The notes: a model not told the origin generated them from the letters alone. A stretch of DNA of 12,120 bases from Bacteroidota bacterium (GCA_029778965.1 JAKPBL010000395.1:1-12120), one strand, 5' to 3'. Counted from the stretch's first letter, positions 1 to 7,629 are shown. Program-made: numbers and translations.

Positions 1-14
1 AACAAAGTTTTAGC

Positions 15-947
15 TTATTTATCCAGCCCCAGTTTTTCCATTACTACCTGCGCCATCCGGAGGTAGGCTTCATGGCTGTAGCCGGCGATATGCGGCGTGA
101 TCAGCACATTGGGCTGGCTGCACAACCAATCGATCTGCGATTTCTCCTGCGGCGTAAACGTGGCAGGCTTTTCGTTTTCCAACACATCCAATGCCGCTGC
201 CCGGATCAGCCCGCTTTCCAGCGCACGTATAACCGCGCCGGTATCGTGCACTTTCCCGCGACAGGTATTCAGGAAAACCGGTTGCCGCTCGAGCTGCCCG
301 AAGAAATGGTCATTCGCCAGGTGGCGGGTTTCGTCGGTAAGCGGCAAATGCAGGCTGATGACATCGGCATAACGGAACAATTGCTCGGGCGCAGCCTCCC
401 GCACATAATCTTTGGCAAACCCGAACCGGTATTTGTCGTACGCCAGCACCGTTACCCCGAACGGCGCCAACAGTCTCGCAAAAGCGCTGCCCGTATTGCC
501 ATAACCGATGATGCCCACCGTTTTACCGCTAAGCTCGGTGCCGCGGTTGGCATCCCTGATCCATAACCCCGCGCGCACCTCAGCAGCGCTGCTATGCAGT
601 TTATTGAGCAGCGACAGCAACATGCCGAGCGCATGCTCTGCCACGGCATTGCGGTTTCCCTCGGGACTACTCACACAAACAATGCCTTTACTTTCGGCAT
701 ACGCCACGTCGATCAGTTCCATGCCGCTGCCCAGCCGCCCTATCCACTCCAGCTTTGCGGCGAGGTCGATGGCTTGTTTGTTTACCGGCAGGCGGGTGGT
801 AATGATCAGCCCCGATACATCCGGCAGCAGCAGTAACATTTCTTCGTAGCTGATCGCCGGCTTGTACAGCACCTCCCAGCCCCTGCTTTCCAGCTTCTCG
901 ATCAGCCAGGGGTGTACATTGGCGGTAATCAATGCAATTGGTTTCAT
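15..947 (-). CDS. D-isomer-specific 2-hydroxyacid dehydrogenase (PGDH/PdxB-like)
   Basis: A 310-residue NAD-dependent oxidoreductase of the D-2-hydroxyacid dehydrogenase family, cytoplasmic by prediction. Visible features are an N-terminal substrate domain (about 1-100), a Rossmann NAD domain with GYGNTG at 148-153 followed by an acidic residue D171 (favours NAD over NADP), and the family's catalytic trio: R230 in NTCRGK, E259 in DVLENE and H286 in TPHIAG. The length is normal for a form without a C-terminal regulatory ACT domain. The substrate cannot be read from sequence: 3-phosphoglycerate, 4-phosphoerythronate, glycerate or hydroxypyruvate are all possible. The gene overlaps the stop codon of rsmA by 4 bp (ATGA), so the two are almost certainly co-transcribed and translationally coupled. 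pdxA lies just beyond rsmA, which makes a PdxB-like role worth testing. Family assignment is secure, function is not. Confidence 0.9.
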   Translation of the reverse strand: MKPIALITANVHPWLIEKLESRGWEVLYKPAISYEEMLLLLPDVSGLIITTRLPVNKQAIDLAAKLEWIGRLGSGMELIDVAYAESKGIVCVSSPEGNRNAVAEHALGMLLSLLNKLHSSAAEVRAGLWIRDANRGTELSGKTVGIIGYGNTGSAFARLLAPFGVTVLAYDKYRFGFAKDYVREAAPEQLFRYADVISLHLPLTDETRHLANDHFFGQLERQPVFLNTCRGKVHDTGAVIRALESGLIRAAALDVLENEKPATFTPQEKSQIDWLCSQPNVLITPHIAGYSHEAYLRMAQVVMEKLGLDK

Positions 948-1696
948 CCGTTCATTTTAAAAGTAAGCGCCGCAAAATCGGCCACCGATAATCTTTCCGC
1001 CCGCTGATCGAACAACGGGTCGGCCAGTATTTCAGGCAAAAACAATGGCTTGACAGCATTCCGGAGTGTCTTACGGCGTTGGTTAAACGCTGTTTTCACC
1101 AGCAGGCGAAAGGCCGCCTTGCTTTTCATGGCCGGCGGCGTTACAGGCAGCAGCCTGATCACCCCGCTCATCACCTTGGGCGGCGGCTGAAAAGCGCCGG
1201 GGGGCACATCAAACAGGTAATCTACCTTATAATAAGCCTGTATAAGCACACTGATCACCCCATAGGTTTTATTACCCGGGGGGGCCGCCACGCGCTCGGC
1301 CACTTCTTTCTGGAACATGCCGGTAACAGCTTCCACCTGCGCACCCCAGTCGAGTAACTTAAAAAGGATCTGCGTGGAGATATTGTACGGGAAATTGCCC
1401 ACCACGGTAAACGGCTCGCTGAAAGGCGGATCGATGTCGAGAAAATTGCGATGGATCAGCTTGCCGGCAATGGCCGGGTAGGTTTGCTCGAGGTGGGCTA
1501 CCTTCTCGTCATCCAGCTCCACCGCCCGGAAATCGATCCCCGGCAGAAGCAATAAATGCTTCGTCAGCGCACCCCCGCCCGGTCCTACTTCCAGCAAACG
1601 CTGAAACGGATGCGCCTGCAAGGCCTCCACTATCCGGCGGCAATAGCTGTCGTCGCGCAGAAAATGCTGGCCCAATGATTTTTTCAGCGTGTACAT
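944..1696 (-). CDS. rsmA: 16S rRNA (adenine(1518)-N6/adenine(1519)-N6)-dimethyltransferase
   Basis: RsmA (KsgA) uses S-adenosylmethionine to dimethylate two adjacent adenines near the 3' end of 16S rRNA, a late step in small-subunit assembly. The 250-residue product starts with the typical KKSLGQHFL. It carries the SAM loop EVGPGGG at 36-42, the acidic ribose-binding E60, the catalytic NFPYNIS motif at 101-107, the conserved [11 protein letters not shown] at 165-175 and [10 protein letters not shown] at 204-213. The start at 1696 is chosen because the family begins right there. The reading frame stays open upstream to 2563, but that stretch is antisense to pdxA and has no family similarity. 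The protein is slightly shorter than the E. coli enzyme but complete. It is followed with a 4-bp overlap by the hydroxyacid dehydrogenase gene, and pdxA is divergent 45 bp away. Confidence 0.96.
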   Translation of the reverse strand: MYTLKKSLGQHFLRDDSYCRRIVEALQAHPFQRLLEVGPGGGALTKHLLLLPGIDFRAVELDDEKVAHLEQTYPAIAGKLIHRNFLDIDPPFSEPFTVVGNFPYNISTQILFKLLDWGAQVEAVTGMFQKEVAERVAAPPGNKTYGVISVLIQAYYKVDYLFDVPPGAFQPPPKVMSGVIRLLPVTPPAMKSKAAFRLLVKTAFNQRRKTLRNAVKPLFLPEILADPLFDQRAERLSVADFAALTFKMNG

Positions 1697-1713
1697 AAGC
1701 TGCGAAATTACGC

Positions 1714-1723
1714 GTAAATTTAC
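1714..1723. promoter_or_regulatory. Perfect palindrome in rsmA-pdxA divergent spacer
   Basis: GTAAATTTAC is a perfect 10-bp palindrome in the middle of the 45-bp divergent spacer. Its core TAAATTTA matches the Bacteroidota -7 box (TAnnTTTG) at seven of eight positions on both strands, so it could act as -7 element in both directions. No good TTTG -33 element is seen 19-21 bp upstream on either strand, so this remains tentative. Confidence 0.3.
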
Positions 1724-1741
1724 CCCTTCACCTACTGTACC

Positions 1742-2842
1742 ATGAATCAACCTGCAGAGAATAATAAACCGGTTATCGGAATCAGTTGCGGCGACCTGAA
1801 CGGAATAGGCCTCGAGATCATCCTGAAAACCGTTGCCAACAGCAAACTGCTCGACGTTTGCTCGCCCATTGTTTTCGCCTCCAACAAGGCCGTCAACTTC
1901 TACCGCAAAACGATGCCCGAGCTGAATTTCAATTACCAGCATATCAAAGACTTTAACCGGCTCAACTACCGCCAGGTAAATATTTTCAACTGCTGGGAAG
2001 ACGATGTGCAGATCCAGCCCGGGCAACTGACCGATACCGGCGGCAAATACGGGCTTCTTTCCCTGACCATCGCTACCCAGGCGTTGAAAGACGGGCATAT
2101 CCACGGACTGGTCACCGCGCCTATCCATAAAAAAAATACCCACGGCGAAACTTTTCCCTATACCGGTCATACACCTTTTTTCCAGGCGGTGTTCGGTGCG
2201 CGGGAGGTGCTGATGTTCATGGTAGCCGAAAATATGCGCGTGGCGCTGCTTACCGAGCACGTGCCGGTGTCGGCCATTGCACCTTATGTTACCAAGGCGA
2301 ATATCCTGGCCAAGCTGCGGCTGGTGGAAGACAGCCTGCGGAAAGATTTCGGGGTCGAAAAACCGAAGATCGCCGTGCTGGGGCTCAACCCCCATGCAGG
2401 CGACGAGGGGCTGATCGGCACCGAAGAGGAGGAGATCATCCGGCCGGCCATCAAAGAATTCAAGCAGCAGGGCAACAGCATTGTGCAGGGTCCTTTCCCG
2501 GCAGATGCTTTTTTCGCCCGCGGTTACCACGAACGGTTCGACGCCGTACTGGCCATGTACCACGACCAGGGACTGATCCCTTTCAAATCGCTCGCACAGG
2601 GCAACAGCGCGAATTATACCGCCGGTTTACCGGTGATCAGAACATCCCCCGACCACGGCACCGCGTTCGATATTGCAGGGAAAAACCGGGCCGATGAAAG
2701 CTCGCTGCTCGGCGCTATTTTCACCTGTATCGACATTATCCGCGCACGCGAGGAATTTGCCGGCAACCGCCGCAACCCCATCAAGAAAGTGAGCAACCGG
2801 ATCATGGCCAATGCCGTCGACGAGAAAATCGACCTCGAATAG
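1742..2842 (+). CDS. pdxA: 4-hydroxythreonine-4-phosphate dehydrogenase
   Basis: PdxA oxidises 4-phosphohydroxy-L-threonine to a product that decarboxylates to 3-amino-2-oxopropyl phosphate, which PdxJ then condenses with deoxyxylulose 5-phosphate to make pyridoxine phosphate. The 366-residue protein has the family landmarks in order: SCGDLNGIG at 15-23, TAPIHK at 125-130, GHTPFF at 142-147, TEHVP with metal-ligand H173, LNPHAGDEG with H218, YHDQGLIPFK with H274, and RTSPDHGTAFDIAGK at 300-314. The three histidines correspond to the known divalent-metal site of the dimeric enzyme. Length is slightly above the E. coli enzyme because of a longer insert around 60-100. The start at 1742 sits right after the short divergent spacer and directly precedes the conserved N-terminal strand (VIGISCGD). 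It implies the DXP-dependent vitamin B6 route in this organism. Confidence 0.96.
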   Translation: MNQPAENNKPVIGISCGDLNGIGLEIILKTVANSKLLDVCSPIVFASNKAVNFYRKTMPELNFNYQHIKDFNRLNYRQVNIFNCWEDDVQIQPGQLTDTGGKYGLLSLTIATQALKDGHIHGLVTAPIHKKNTHGETFPYTGHTPFFQAVFGAREVLMFMVAENMRVALLTEHVPVSAIAPYVTKANILAKLRLVEDSLRKDFGVEKPKIAVLGLNPHAGDEGLIGTEEEEIIRPAIKEFKQQGNSIVQGPFPADAFFARGYHERFDAVLAMYHDQGLIPFKSLAQGNSANYTAGLPVIRTSPDHGTAFDIAGKNRADESSLLGAIFTCIDIIRAREEFAGNRRNPIKKVSNRIMANAVDEKIDLE

Positions 2843-2865
2843 CCCGAAAAGATCGTAGAGATACG

Positions 2866-2900
2866 ACCGGGAAAATGTTTTTTTACTATTTTCCGCCGGT
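2866..2900 (+). repeat. Imperfect inverted repeat after pdxA (possible terminator)
   Basis: ACCG then GGAAAAT (2870-2876) pairs with ATTTTCC (2888-2894) and, after a two-base bulge, CGGT (2897-2900), giving an 11-bp stem. The loop is 11 nt and contains a run of seven T. It begins 24 bp after the pdxA stop codon. There is no T-run after the stem, so it is not a textbook intrinsic terminator, but position and shape suggest a 3' end or RNA-stabilising hairpin. Confidence 0.4.
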
Positions 2901-2925
2901 TACACAATAAATTGGTGGCCGGGCT

Positions 2926-2957
2926 GTTGCAAATATCAGGCGGCCGCCTTATCTTGG
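2926..2957 (+). promoter_or_regulatory. Bacteroidota-type promoter for the secreted protein at 3073
   Basis: GTTG at 2926-2929 (consensus TTTG) is followed after exactly 20 bp by TATCTTGG at 2950-2957 (consensus TAnnTTTG, seven of eight). The spacing fits the known Bacteroidota sigma-factor promoter. Transcription would start near 2963, giving a leader of about 110 nt in which no riboswitch-like structure was recognised. Confidence 0.4.
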
Positions 2958-3072
2958 CGTTACAATACCTACGAATACGCGTTTTCCTTTTCGTTCCCCA
3001 CTGTTTCATATCCTCTGAACGGAACCAGTTAAACTGACCCGATTCCGTAATCATCCACAAAAAGTACTTACT

Positions 3073-3765
3073 ATGAAACGGTATGTAATCGTTGTATTGT
3101 GTCTCGCCCTGCTGATGTCTTTTGCTTCCAAATCGAATGCGCAACAAGCATCAGTGAACATTGAACATTTTTCTTTTCCTGAAGATGCCGCTTTTAATTA
3201 TGGTCCGGCGAACTCCGGCATCAAAACCATCTCGGCTGTATTCGTAAAAAACAAGGTTAATATCGACTGGGCCGCCAGCACCGAAGCAGGCCGCAATTAC
3301 GTGGTGCAGCGCAGCCTGGACGGCGAGCATTTCGAAAGCCTCGACGGCAGCGCAGCCAGTGAAGCCGGTCATTTTTCTTATACCGATCACCTGCCTGCCA
3401 AAGCAATGAAACTGCGCGATGTGTATTATCGCATAGGCTGGCGTAGTGCTGAAGCCGGCTTTTCTTACACCAAGCCCATGCTGATTCGCGTGGCTCGCAA
3501 TGGTTCGGTTGATTGTGTATCGGTTTTCCCCGATCCCGAAAAAAATGATATCCATTTTCAGCTCGAACTGGCAGAAGAAAGCTACATGGTCGCTGAGTTG
3601 ACCAACGATGCCGGCAAGCAGATCATGACCAGGAAAGGGAAGCTGGGCGCTGGTAAGCAGGTGCTTGGACTGACCGGCACCAGCCAGCTTGAGAAAGGAA
3701 TCTACTGGCTGGAGATCCGCGTCAACAGCAAAGAGGCGATGAAAGTGCGCCTGATCAAGGAATAA
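3073..3765 (+). CDS. Small secreted protein, FN3-like domain plus T9SS type A-like sorting tail
   Basis: A 230-residue exported protein of unknown function. Residues 1-24 form a signal peptide (MKRY, hydrophobic core VIVVLCLALLMSF, cleavage likely after SNA at 23). Residues about 58-140 match the beta-sandwich pattern frequent in Bacteroidota surface proteins: NKVNIDWAAS, then VVQRSLDGEHFES, a YTDH turn and DVYYRIGWR. Residues about 148-230 resemble the type A C-terminal sorting domain of the type IX secretion system: a VFPDP start (usually yPNP), a central DAGKQI turn, LEKGIYWLEI and a final KVRLIKE. The tail implies transport across the outer membrane by T9SS and surface attachment or release. 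There is no enzymatic domain between signal and tail, so it is essentially a carrier module. It stands alone on the plus strand and its stop codon directly abuts the stop of the convergent regulator gene. Confidence 0.8.
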   Translation: MKRYVIVVLCLALLMSFASKSNAQQASVNIEHFSFPEDAAFNYGPANSGIKTISAVFVKNKVNIDWAASTEAGRNYVVQRSLDGEHFESLDGSAASEAGHFSYTDHLPAKAMKLRDVYYRIGWRSAEAGFSYTKPMLIRVARNGSVDCVSVFPDPEKNDIHFQLELAEESYMVAELTNDAGKQIMTRKGKLGAGKQVLGLTGTSQLEKGIYWLEIRVNSKEAMKVRLIKE

Positions 3766-4056
3766 TTATTTTCCTGCCTGCAGGTACGACTGTAGGTTTC
3801 GCACATATTCTTCAAAGGCTTTAATGCCCTTCGGCGTGATCGAACAGAGCGTCTGCGGATAATTATCCCGGAACTGTTTGATCACGCCGATGTATCCGGC
3901 ATCTTTCAGTTTATTGATCTGCACACTCAGGTTACCGGCCGTGGCGTTGGTTTTTTCTTTGAGGAAAGTGAACTCGGCCTCTTTCACACTGATCAGCAGC
4001 GATACAATCGCCAGCCGCAGGGGCGTATGTAATATGGGGTCGAGGTCTTTAAACAT
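3766..4056 (-). CDS. Winged-helix transcriptional regulator (HTH_34/MarR-like)
   Basis: A 96-residue single-domain DNA-binding protein. The opening LDPILHTPLRLAIVSLL (5-21), helix-turn-helix around FLKEKTNATAGNLSVQINKL (31-50), wing YIGVIKQFRDNYPQTLCSITPKG (55-77) and C-terminal helix (78-93) match the small winged-helix proteins often annotated as HTH_34 or MarR/ArsR-like. There is no sensor domain and only one cysteine (C71), so metal sensing is not supported. The gene is the last of a four-gene minus-strand operon and overlaps the preceding membrane-protein gene by 8 bp, so both are likely translationally coupled. A sensible inference is that the membrane protein controls or sequesters the regulator, or that the regulator controls its own operon. 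The target is unknown. Confidence 0.85.
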   Translation of the reverse strand: MFKDLDPILHTPLRLAIVSLLISVKEAEFTFLKEKTNATAGNLSVQINKLKDAGYIGVIKQFRDNYPQTLCSITPKGIKAFEEYVRNLQSYLQAGK

Positions 4057-4639
4057 GCGCCGTTTCTTTTCTATACCTCGATCGCAGTTGGTAACCCGGC
4101 AGCAACCATGCAGCTATCATCGCAAGTGCAATGAGCAAAACCTGTTCACGAACGGGCGTAAATACACTTGCCAGCGACAATATCCAGCAGGCAATGCCGC
4201 CTGCCACCAGCGGTCGAAAGCGCAGTATAACACCACATAAAAAAGTCGGGATACCATACAGGCAAAGATAAAGGGGAAGGACAATCTTATACATGTCTGG
4301 TCCAAGGGCCAGCCCCAACACACAAACGAGCAGGAAAGCACTGATACCAAAGGTCACCCACACGGTATTCATGATCTCATCGGTGTACGTGCGCACTTTT
4401 TCCCGTTTTTTCTGCCGGCGGATGTACCAGATCATATAGGGAACAACCGCCCAGCATGCCATCCATACCAGGTAAGCTTGTTTATATCCCATCAACGAAC
4501 CAGCGAAATATTGCACAAGACAGCAGGCAAAGATCACCCAGCCCCATACAATATAGAGATGACCGTTTTCGGAGAAATTATTCCGGGCTTTCCTGATCAT
4601 CGATTCGATCAGGTCAAGCCGTTGTTGCATATCTTCCAT
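4049..4639 (-). CDS. Six-helix integral membrane protein of unknown function
   Basis: A 196-residue inner-membrane protein. An amphipathic N-terminal segment (MEDMQQRLDLIESMIRKARN, 1-20) precedes six predicted membrane helices at about 27-48, 54-73, 93-112, 116-139, 142-160 and 165-183. A basic cytoplasmic loop (RRQKKREKVR, 74-83) lies between helices 2 and 3, and a basic tail follows, which places both termini inside by the positive-inside rule. No catalytic motif was recognised. Such proteins are commonly found next to small winged-helix regulators in Bacteroidota. Here the regulator gene starts 8 bp inside its 3' end, and the secreted protein gene ends 10 bp before its start. A role as membrane-bound partner or anti-regulator is inference only. 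Confidence 0.8.
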   Translation of the reverse strand: MEDMQQRLDLIESMIRKARNNFSENGHLYIVWGWVIFACCLVQYFAGSLMGYKQAYLVWMACWAVVPYMIWYIRRQKKREKVRTYTDEIMNTVWVTFGISAFLLVCVLGLALGPDMYKIVLPLYLCLYGIPTFLCGVILRFRPLVAGGIACWILSLASVFTPVREQVLLIALAMIAAWLLPGYQLRSRYRKETAHV

Positions 4640-4649
4640 ATAGTGTAGG

Positions 4650-5291
4650 CTATTTACATTGTGAAAGAAAATACTCGGTACTTTCCTTGCCCCAGGTAGG
4701 ATACAATTCGCCCGCCGGTTTGAAATCGGAGAACATCGTCAACGCTTTCTCAAATATCGGTTTTGCCACCGCTTTTCCGCCGCCAAAAGCTTCGGGAGTG
4801 AAAAACTTCGACTGCCCTTCCAGGTAAACCGGCCGTGGATTGGTGGGGTCGGCCTGCTTTGCCTTTTCAATATTATCGGCCGATACCTGTCCGTATTGCA
4901 TCCAGCGATTCTGCGGATCAACCTGCAGATGCGCGGTGGCGATCATGCTCTTTATCACATACAACTCACTGTTGGGGGCGCCGGCCAGGCTTTCGGCCTT
5001 GCCGATCAGCGCCTCGGCTTTGTCGGCAATGGCATCGGTCTTCGAATGGTTTTGTTCTATAAGCGCGCTCATCACCGTTGCATACGCGGCATAATAATAA
5101 GGCAGCCACTGGGTTTTTTCGGCATCGCCGATGCGCTCGAAGTTGTTGGCCAGCGCAGGAAATCCATTGTTGCCGAAAGCGGCTGCCAGTTGGTCGATCT
5201 GCGTTTTCATGGCGGTGCTGTACTTTGCCGATTGCGCAAAGCTGCCAACGGTGAGCAGAACAACGGCAATTAATAATAGCGACTTTTTCAT
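4650..5291 (-). CDS. Exported helical, TPR-like protein of unknown function
   Basis: A 213-residue protein with a clear signal peptide (MKKSLLLIAVVLLTVGSFAQ, cleavage likely after residue 18-20) and no lipobox cysteine, so it should be periplasmic or secreted. The mature part is mostly alpha-helical with a repeat-like pattern: LPYYYAAYATVMSAL (63-77), DKAEALIGKAESL (90-102), SELYVIKSMIATAHLQVD (108-125), then DNIEKAKQADPTNPRPVYLEGQ (139-160), which has the A..DP.NPR.. turn seen in tetratricopeptide repeats. Strict TPR repeats were not resolved. The gene lies 21 bp after the TonB-dependent receptor and 10 bp before the membrane-protein gene, so it belongs to the same transcript and may be an accessory to the receptor. 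No substrate can be named. Confidence 0.75.
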   Translation of the reverse strand: MKKSLLLIAVVLLTVGSFAQSAKYSTAMKTQIDQLAAAFGNNGFPALANNFERIGDAEKTQWLPYYYAAYATVMSALIEQNHSKTDAIADKAEALIGKAESLAGAPNSELYVIKSMIATAHLQVDPQNRWMQYGQVSADNIEKAKQADPTNPRPVYLEGQSKFFTPEAFGGGKAVAKPIFEKALTMFSDFKPAGELYPTWGKESTEYFLSQCK

Positions 5292-5312
5292 GTTTGATGG
5301 TTTTATGGTGAT

Positions 5313-7544
5313 TTAAAGATTACTGTTGATAATGTCTTGCGAACGGTCAACCCCGAAGCTGAAGAAACAGCCGATAAAGAAGAACTGGTTGGCCGGCGGC
5401 CGAACAGGTTGCCTGATCAGGCCGTTGTACGAGTAATTGTAGTTATACAGTTGCTGCTGGTTCAGCACGTTGTTCACCGACAATACCCATACCACGAATG
5501 TTTTGCTGTTCTGTTTCCCGATATTGGGCAAATAATTTATACTGAGGCTAAGATTATTGTAAGGCGGCGTATCGCCCTGGTCGAACACTTCATATTTGGA
5601 AGCGCCGGCATTATAACGGAACCCGTAATAGGGGCGGCCCGTGGCAAATGAATAGGAAGCATTGACCTGGGTTTTCCAATTGGTGATGAACCGCTTCACC
5701 ACCAGCGAAGCCGTATGCTTTGCGGCGAAATTCGGTGTGAGCGAATAGGGATAGTTCAGGTAATCCCTTTTGGTATCGAGAAAAGAATAGGAAACCCAGT
5801 AGTCGACATACTTGACCGTCTTTCTGTCGCGCCAGAACAACTCCACTCCTTTCGCATAGCCATAGCCGTTATTATTTAATGCCGGATACGTCTTCACCAG
5901 GTCTTCGTATTTTTTATAAAAGGCTTCTATACGCAGCGTACGGGTCGCGGTCACTTTCTGGAAATTGGCGATATAGTGCGAAGCCCGGGTATAGCTCAGA
6001 CCGGGATCAATGACGAGCTGGGTCTTTTCAGGCTTCTGGTAAAAGATGCCGTAGGCCAGCGATGCCTGCCCCAGTTTTCCCAGGCGATAAGCCAGTGATA
6101 CGCGCGGCACCAGGTTCGCTTTATCCAGCAGCGAGGAATGCTCCACCCGCGTACCGATCTTCGCAGCGAGATTGTTGGTCACATAGATATCGGCTTCGGC
6201 AAAAGCCGCTTTGAAATGGTCGTTGATGATATTGTGCCGGTTGAGCGTATCAGTGTAAGAAAGATCGTCGTGAAAATATTGGTACTCTCCGCCGAAACGA
6301 AACGCTGTCAATCCGCCGAACTTCCTTTCCAGCACGGCTTTTACCTGTGTCAGGCTGCCTTTGACCAACGCGTCGAATGTTTTTATGTTCCAGGGCAATC
6401 CGTCGATATCCTGCTGCTCGTTTTGCCGGTTCTGTAACTGGTTTTGAATATCATCGCGGTTGGTGCTGAAAGAAGAGCCGAGGTATATATGCCAGTCGTC
6501 GCCCAATTTTTCGCGCCACGACAAATTGCCGTACAGGTTGTGATTTTTCAACCCGAACGCATTTTTTAACGACGCGGAATCGATATCGGCTGTTCGGATC
6601 CCCAGCCGGTTGGCCTGGAAGGTGCCGTAAAATTTAAGCAGCCCGGTTTTGCTGGTCTTCCACCTGAAGTTGGCATCGGCGCCGTGGTAAGCCGGCACTT
6701 TGAAATAGTCCACCCGCTGTTTCACCAGCGCGAAATACGGCAGCAGGTTGGTATAGGCATAAGAAGCGCCGCCGCTGAATGTTTTCTTTTTGTTCAGGTA
6801 CTGATAGCCGCCACTGAGCCCCACCGAAGAAATACCCAGGCTGGCCTCGGTCCGTTCAGGCAAATCGATGGTTTCCAAAATCAGCGCACCCGACAGGGCC
6901 TGGCCGTATAAAGCAGAATAACCGCCCGAGCTGAATACGGTTCCCTTGAAAATAAAAGGAGAAAACCGCCCCCGTTGCGAAATGTCCGGCACTGCCGAAT
7001 AGAAATAGTTATTGACCAGCGTGCCATCGATGAACACTTTGGCTTCCTCGCCGCTGCCACCGCGTATAAACAATCCTTCTTTTTCACCCACCTGCTGTGT
7101 GCCGGGCAGCGTGCGGATGGCTGCCGTAATATCGGCATTGGCGCTGGCGGTGGTGGCCACGTCGATCGAATTGAGCACGGTGGTTCTTTTACTGTCGCTC
7201 GCTTCAAAGCTGCCTGCCGTTACCACAACTGCTTTCAGCTCGCTGGGCTGCTCTTTTAATTTTATATCGAGTACCAGCGCCGCACCCTCCACCGTCAGCG
7301 GCTGCTCCCATAACTGGTATCCTATGCAGGAAACAACCACCTGCTGCACTCCTTTTTCTTCGGTGGTGAACCGGTAATGCCCGGTGCTGTCGGAGGTAGC
7401 GCCATCGTAGCTGTCTTTGATACCGACACTCGCCCCCGGTACCGGTTTACCTGCTTTATCGGTAACCCGTCCCGATACCTGGGTCTGGGCATTTACAACG
7501 GCCTGCCAGCACAGGCAGACAACCAGCAAAAGAACAACACGCAT
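5313..7544 (-). CDS. TonB-dependent outer-membrane receptor with carboxypeptidase-regulatory-like domain
   Basis: A 743-residue outer-membrane transporter that would import a ligand using energy from TonB-ExbB-ExbD. A signal peptide (1-19, ending VVNAQ) is followed by a CarboxypepD_reg-like beta-sandwich at about 22-98 (VSGRVTDKAGKPVPGASV, GHYRFTTEEKG). Next come a likely TonB box around VVVTAG (106-111), the plug domain at about 120-225 (LFIRGGSGEEAKVFIDGT at 158-174, GGYSALYGQALSGALILET at 207-225) and a beta-barrel to the C-terminus, with a final aromatic strand NQFFFIGCFFSFGV and a short extra tail. At this length, without a SusC-type plug signature and without a susD gene beside it, it is a siderophore/cofactor-type rather than a glycan SusCD receptor. 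The ligand is unknown. It is the first gene of a four-gene operon, with a near-perfect promoter only about 17 bp from its start codon. Confidence 0.92.
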   Translation of the reverse strand: MRVVLLLVVCLCWQAVVNAQTQVSGRVTDKAGKPVPGASVGIKDSYDGATSDSTGHYRFTTEEKGVQQVVVSCIGYQLWEQPLTVEGAALVLDIKLKEQPSELKAVVVTAGSFEASDSKRTTVLNSIDVATTASANADITAAIRTLPGTQQVGEKEGLFIRGGSGEEAKVFIDGTLVNNYFYSAVPDISQRGRFSPFIFKGTVFSSGGYSALYGQALSGALILETIDLPERTEASLGISSVGLSGGYQYLNKKKTFSGGASYAYTNLLPYFALVKQRVDYFKVPAYHGADANFRWKTSKTGLLKFYGTFQANRLGIRTADIDSASLKNAFGLKNHNLYGNLSWREKLGDDWHIYLGSSFSTNRDDIQNQLQNRQNEQQDIDGLPWNIKTFDALVKGSLTQVKAVLERKFGGLTAFRFGGEYQYFHDDLSYTDTLNRHNIINDHFKAAFAEADIYVTNNLAAKIGTRVEHSSLLDKANLVPRVSLAYRLGKLGQASLAYGIFYQKPEKTQLVIDPGLSYTRASHYIANFQKVTATRTLRIEAFYKKYEDLVKTYPALNNNGYGYAKGVELFWRDRKTVKYVDYWVSYSFLDTKRDYLNYPYSLTPNFAAKHTASLVVKRFITNWKTQVNASYSFATGRPYYGFRYNAGASKYEVFDQGDTPPYNNLSLSINYLPNIGKQNSKTFVVWVLSVNNVLNQQQLYNYNYSYNGLIRQPVRPPANQFFFIGCFFSFGVDRSQDIINSNL

Positions 7545-7560
7545 GAGAAGATTCTTTTAG

Positions 7561-7592
7561 CAAACATAAACTAGTTTATTATATAAACCAAA
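7561..7592 (-). promoter_or_regulatory. Consensus Bacteroidota promoter of the TonB-receptor operon
   Basis: Read on the minus strand, TTTG (7592-7589) is followed by exactly 20 bp and then TATGTTTG (7568-7561). Both elements match the consensus TTTG / TAnnTTTG perfectly and the spacing is ideal. Transcription would start near 7555, leaving a leader of only about 10-12 nt before the ATG at 7544. The spacer is very AT-rich (TATATAATAAAC). The -33 element touches the T-rich end of the upstream gene's terminator. Confidence 0.75.
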
Positions 7593-7597
7593 TAAAG

Positions 7598-7629
7598 AAA
7601 AAAATGGCCCGGCTAAGAATAGCCAGGCC
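7598..7629 (-). terminator. Intrinsic terminator of the secreted-protein gene at 7697-8740
   Basis: On the minus strand the arms GGCCTGGCT (7629-7621) and AGCCGGGCC (7614-7606) form a 9-bp stem with one mismatch around a 6-nt loop. After a single A this runs into seven T (7604-7598) and further T-rich sequence. The stem begins 67 nt after the stop codon at 7697. It should separate that gene from the TonB-receptor operon. Confidence 0.8.

Noticed and set aside
1697..2563. Upstream extension of the rsmA reading frame to a 539-residue protein
   Set aside because: The extra part is antisense to pdxA, has low-complexity shadow composition and no similarity to any RsmA. The family start at 1696 is unmistakable.
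2843..3072. Riboswitch in the leader of the gene at 3073
   Set aside because: No recognisable conserved aptamer core or expression-platform hairpin was found in the roughly 110-nt leader.
4650..7544. SusC/SusD glycan-uptake pair
   Set aside because: The receptor is shorter than typical SusC proteins, and the partner lacks a lipoprotein cysteine and is far shorter than SusD.
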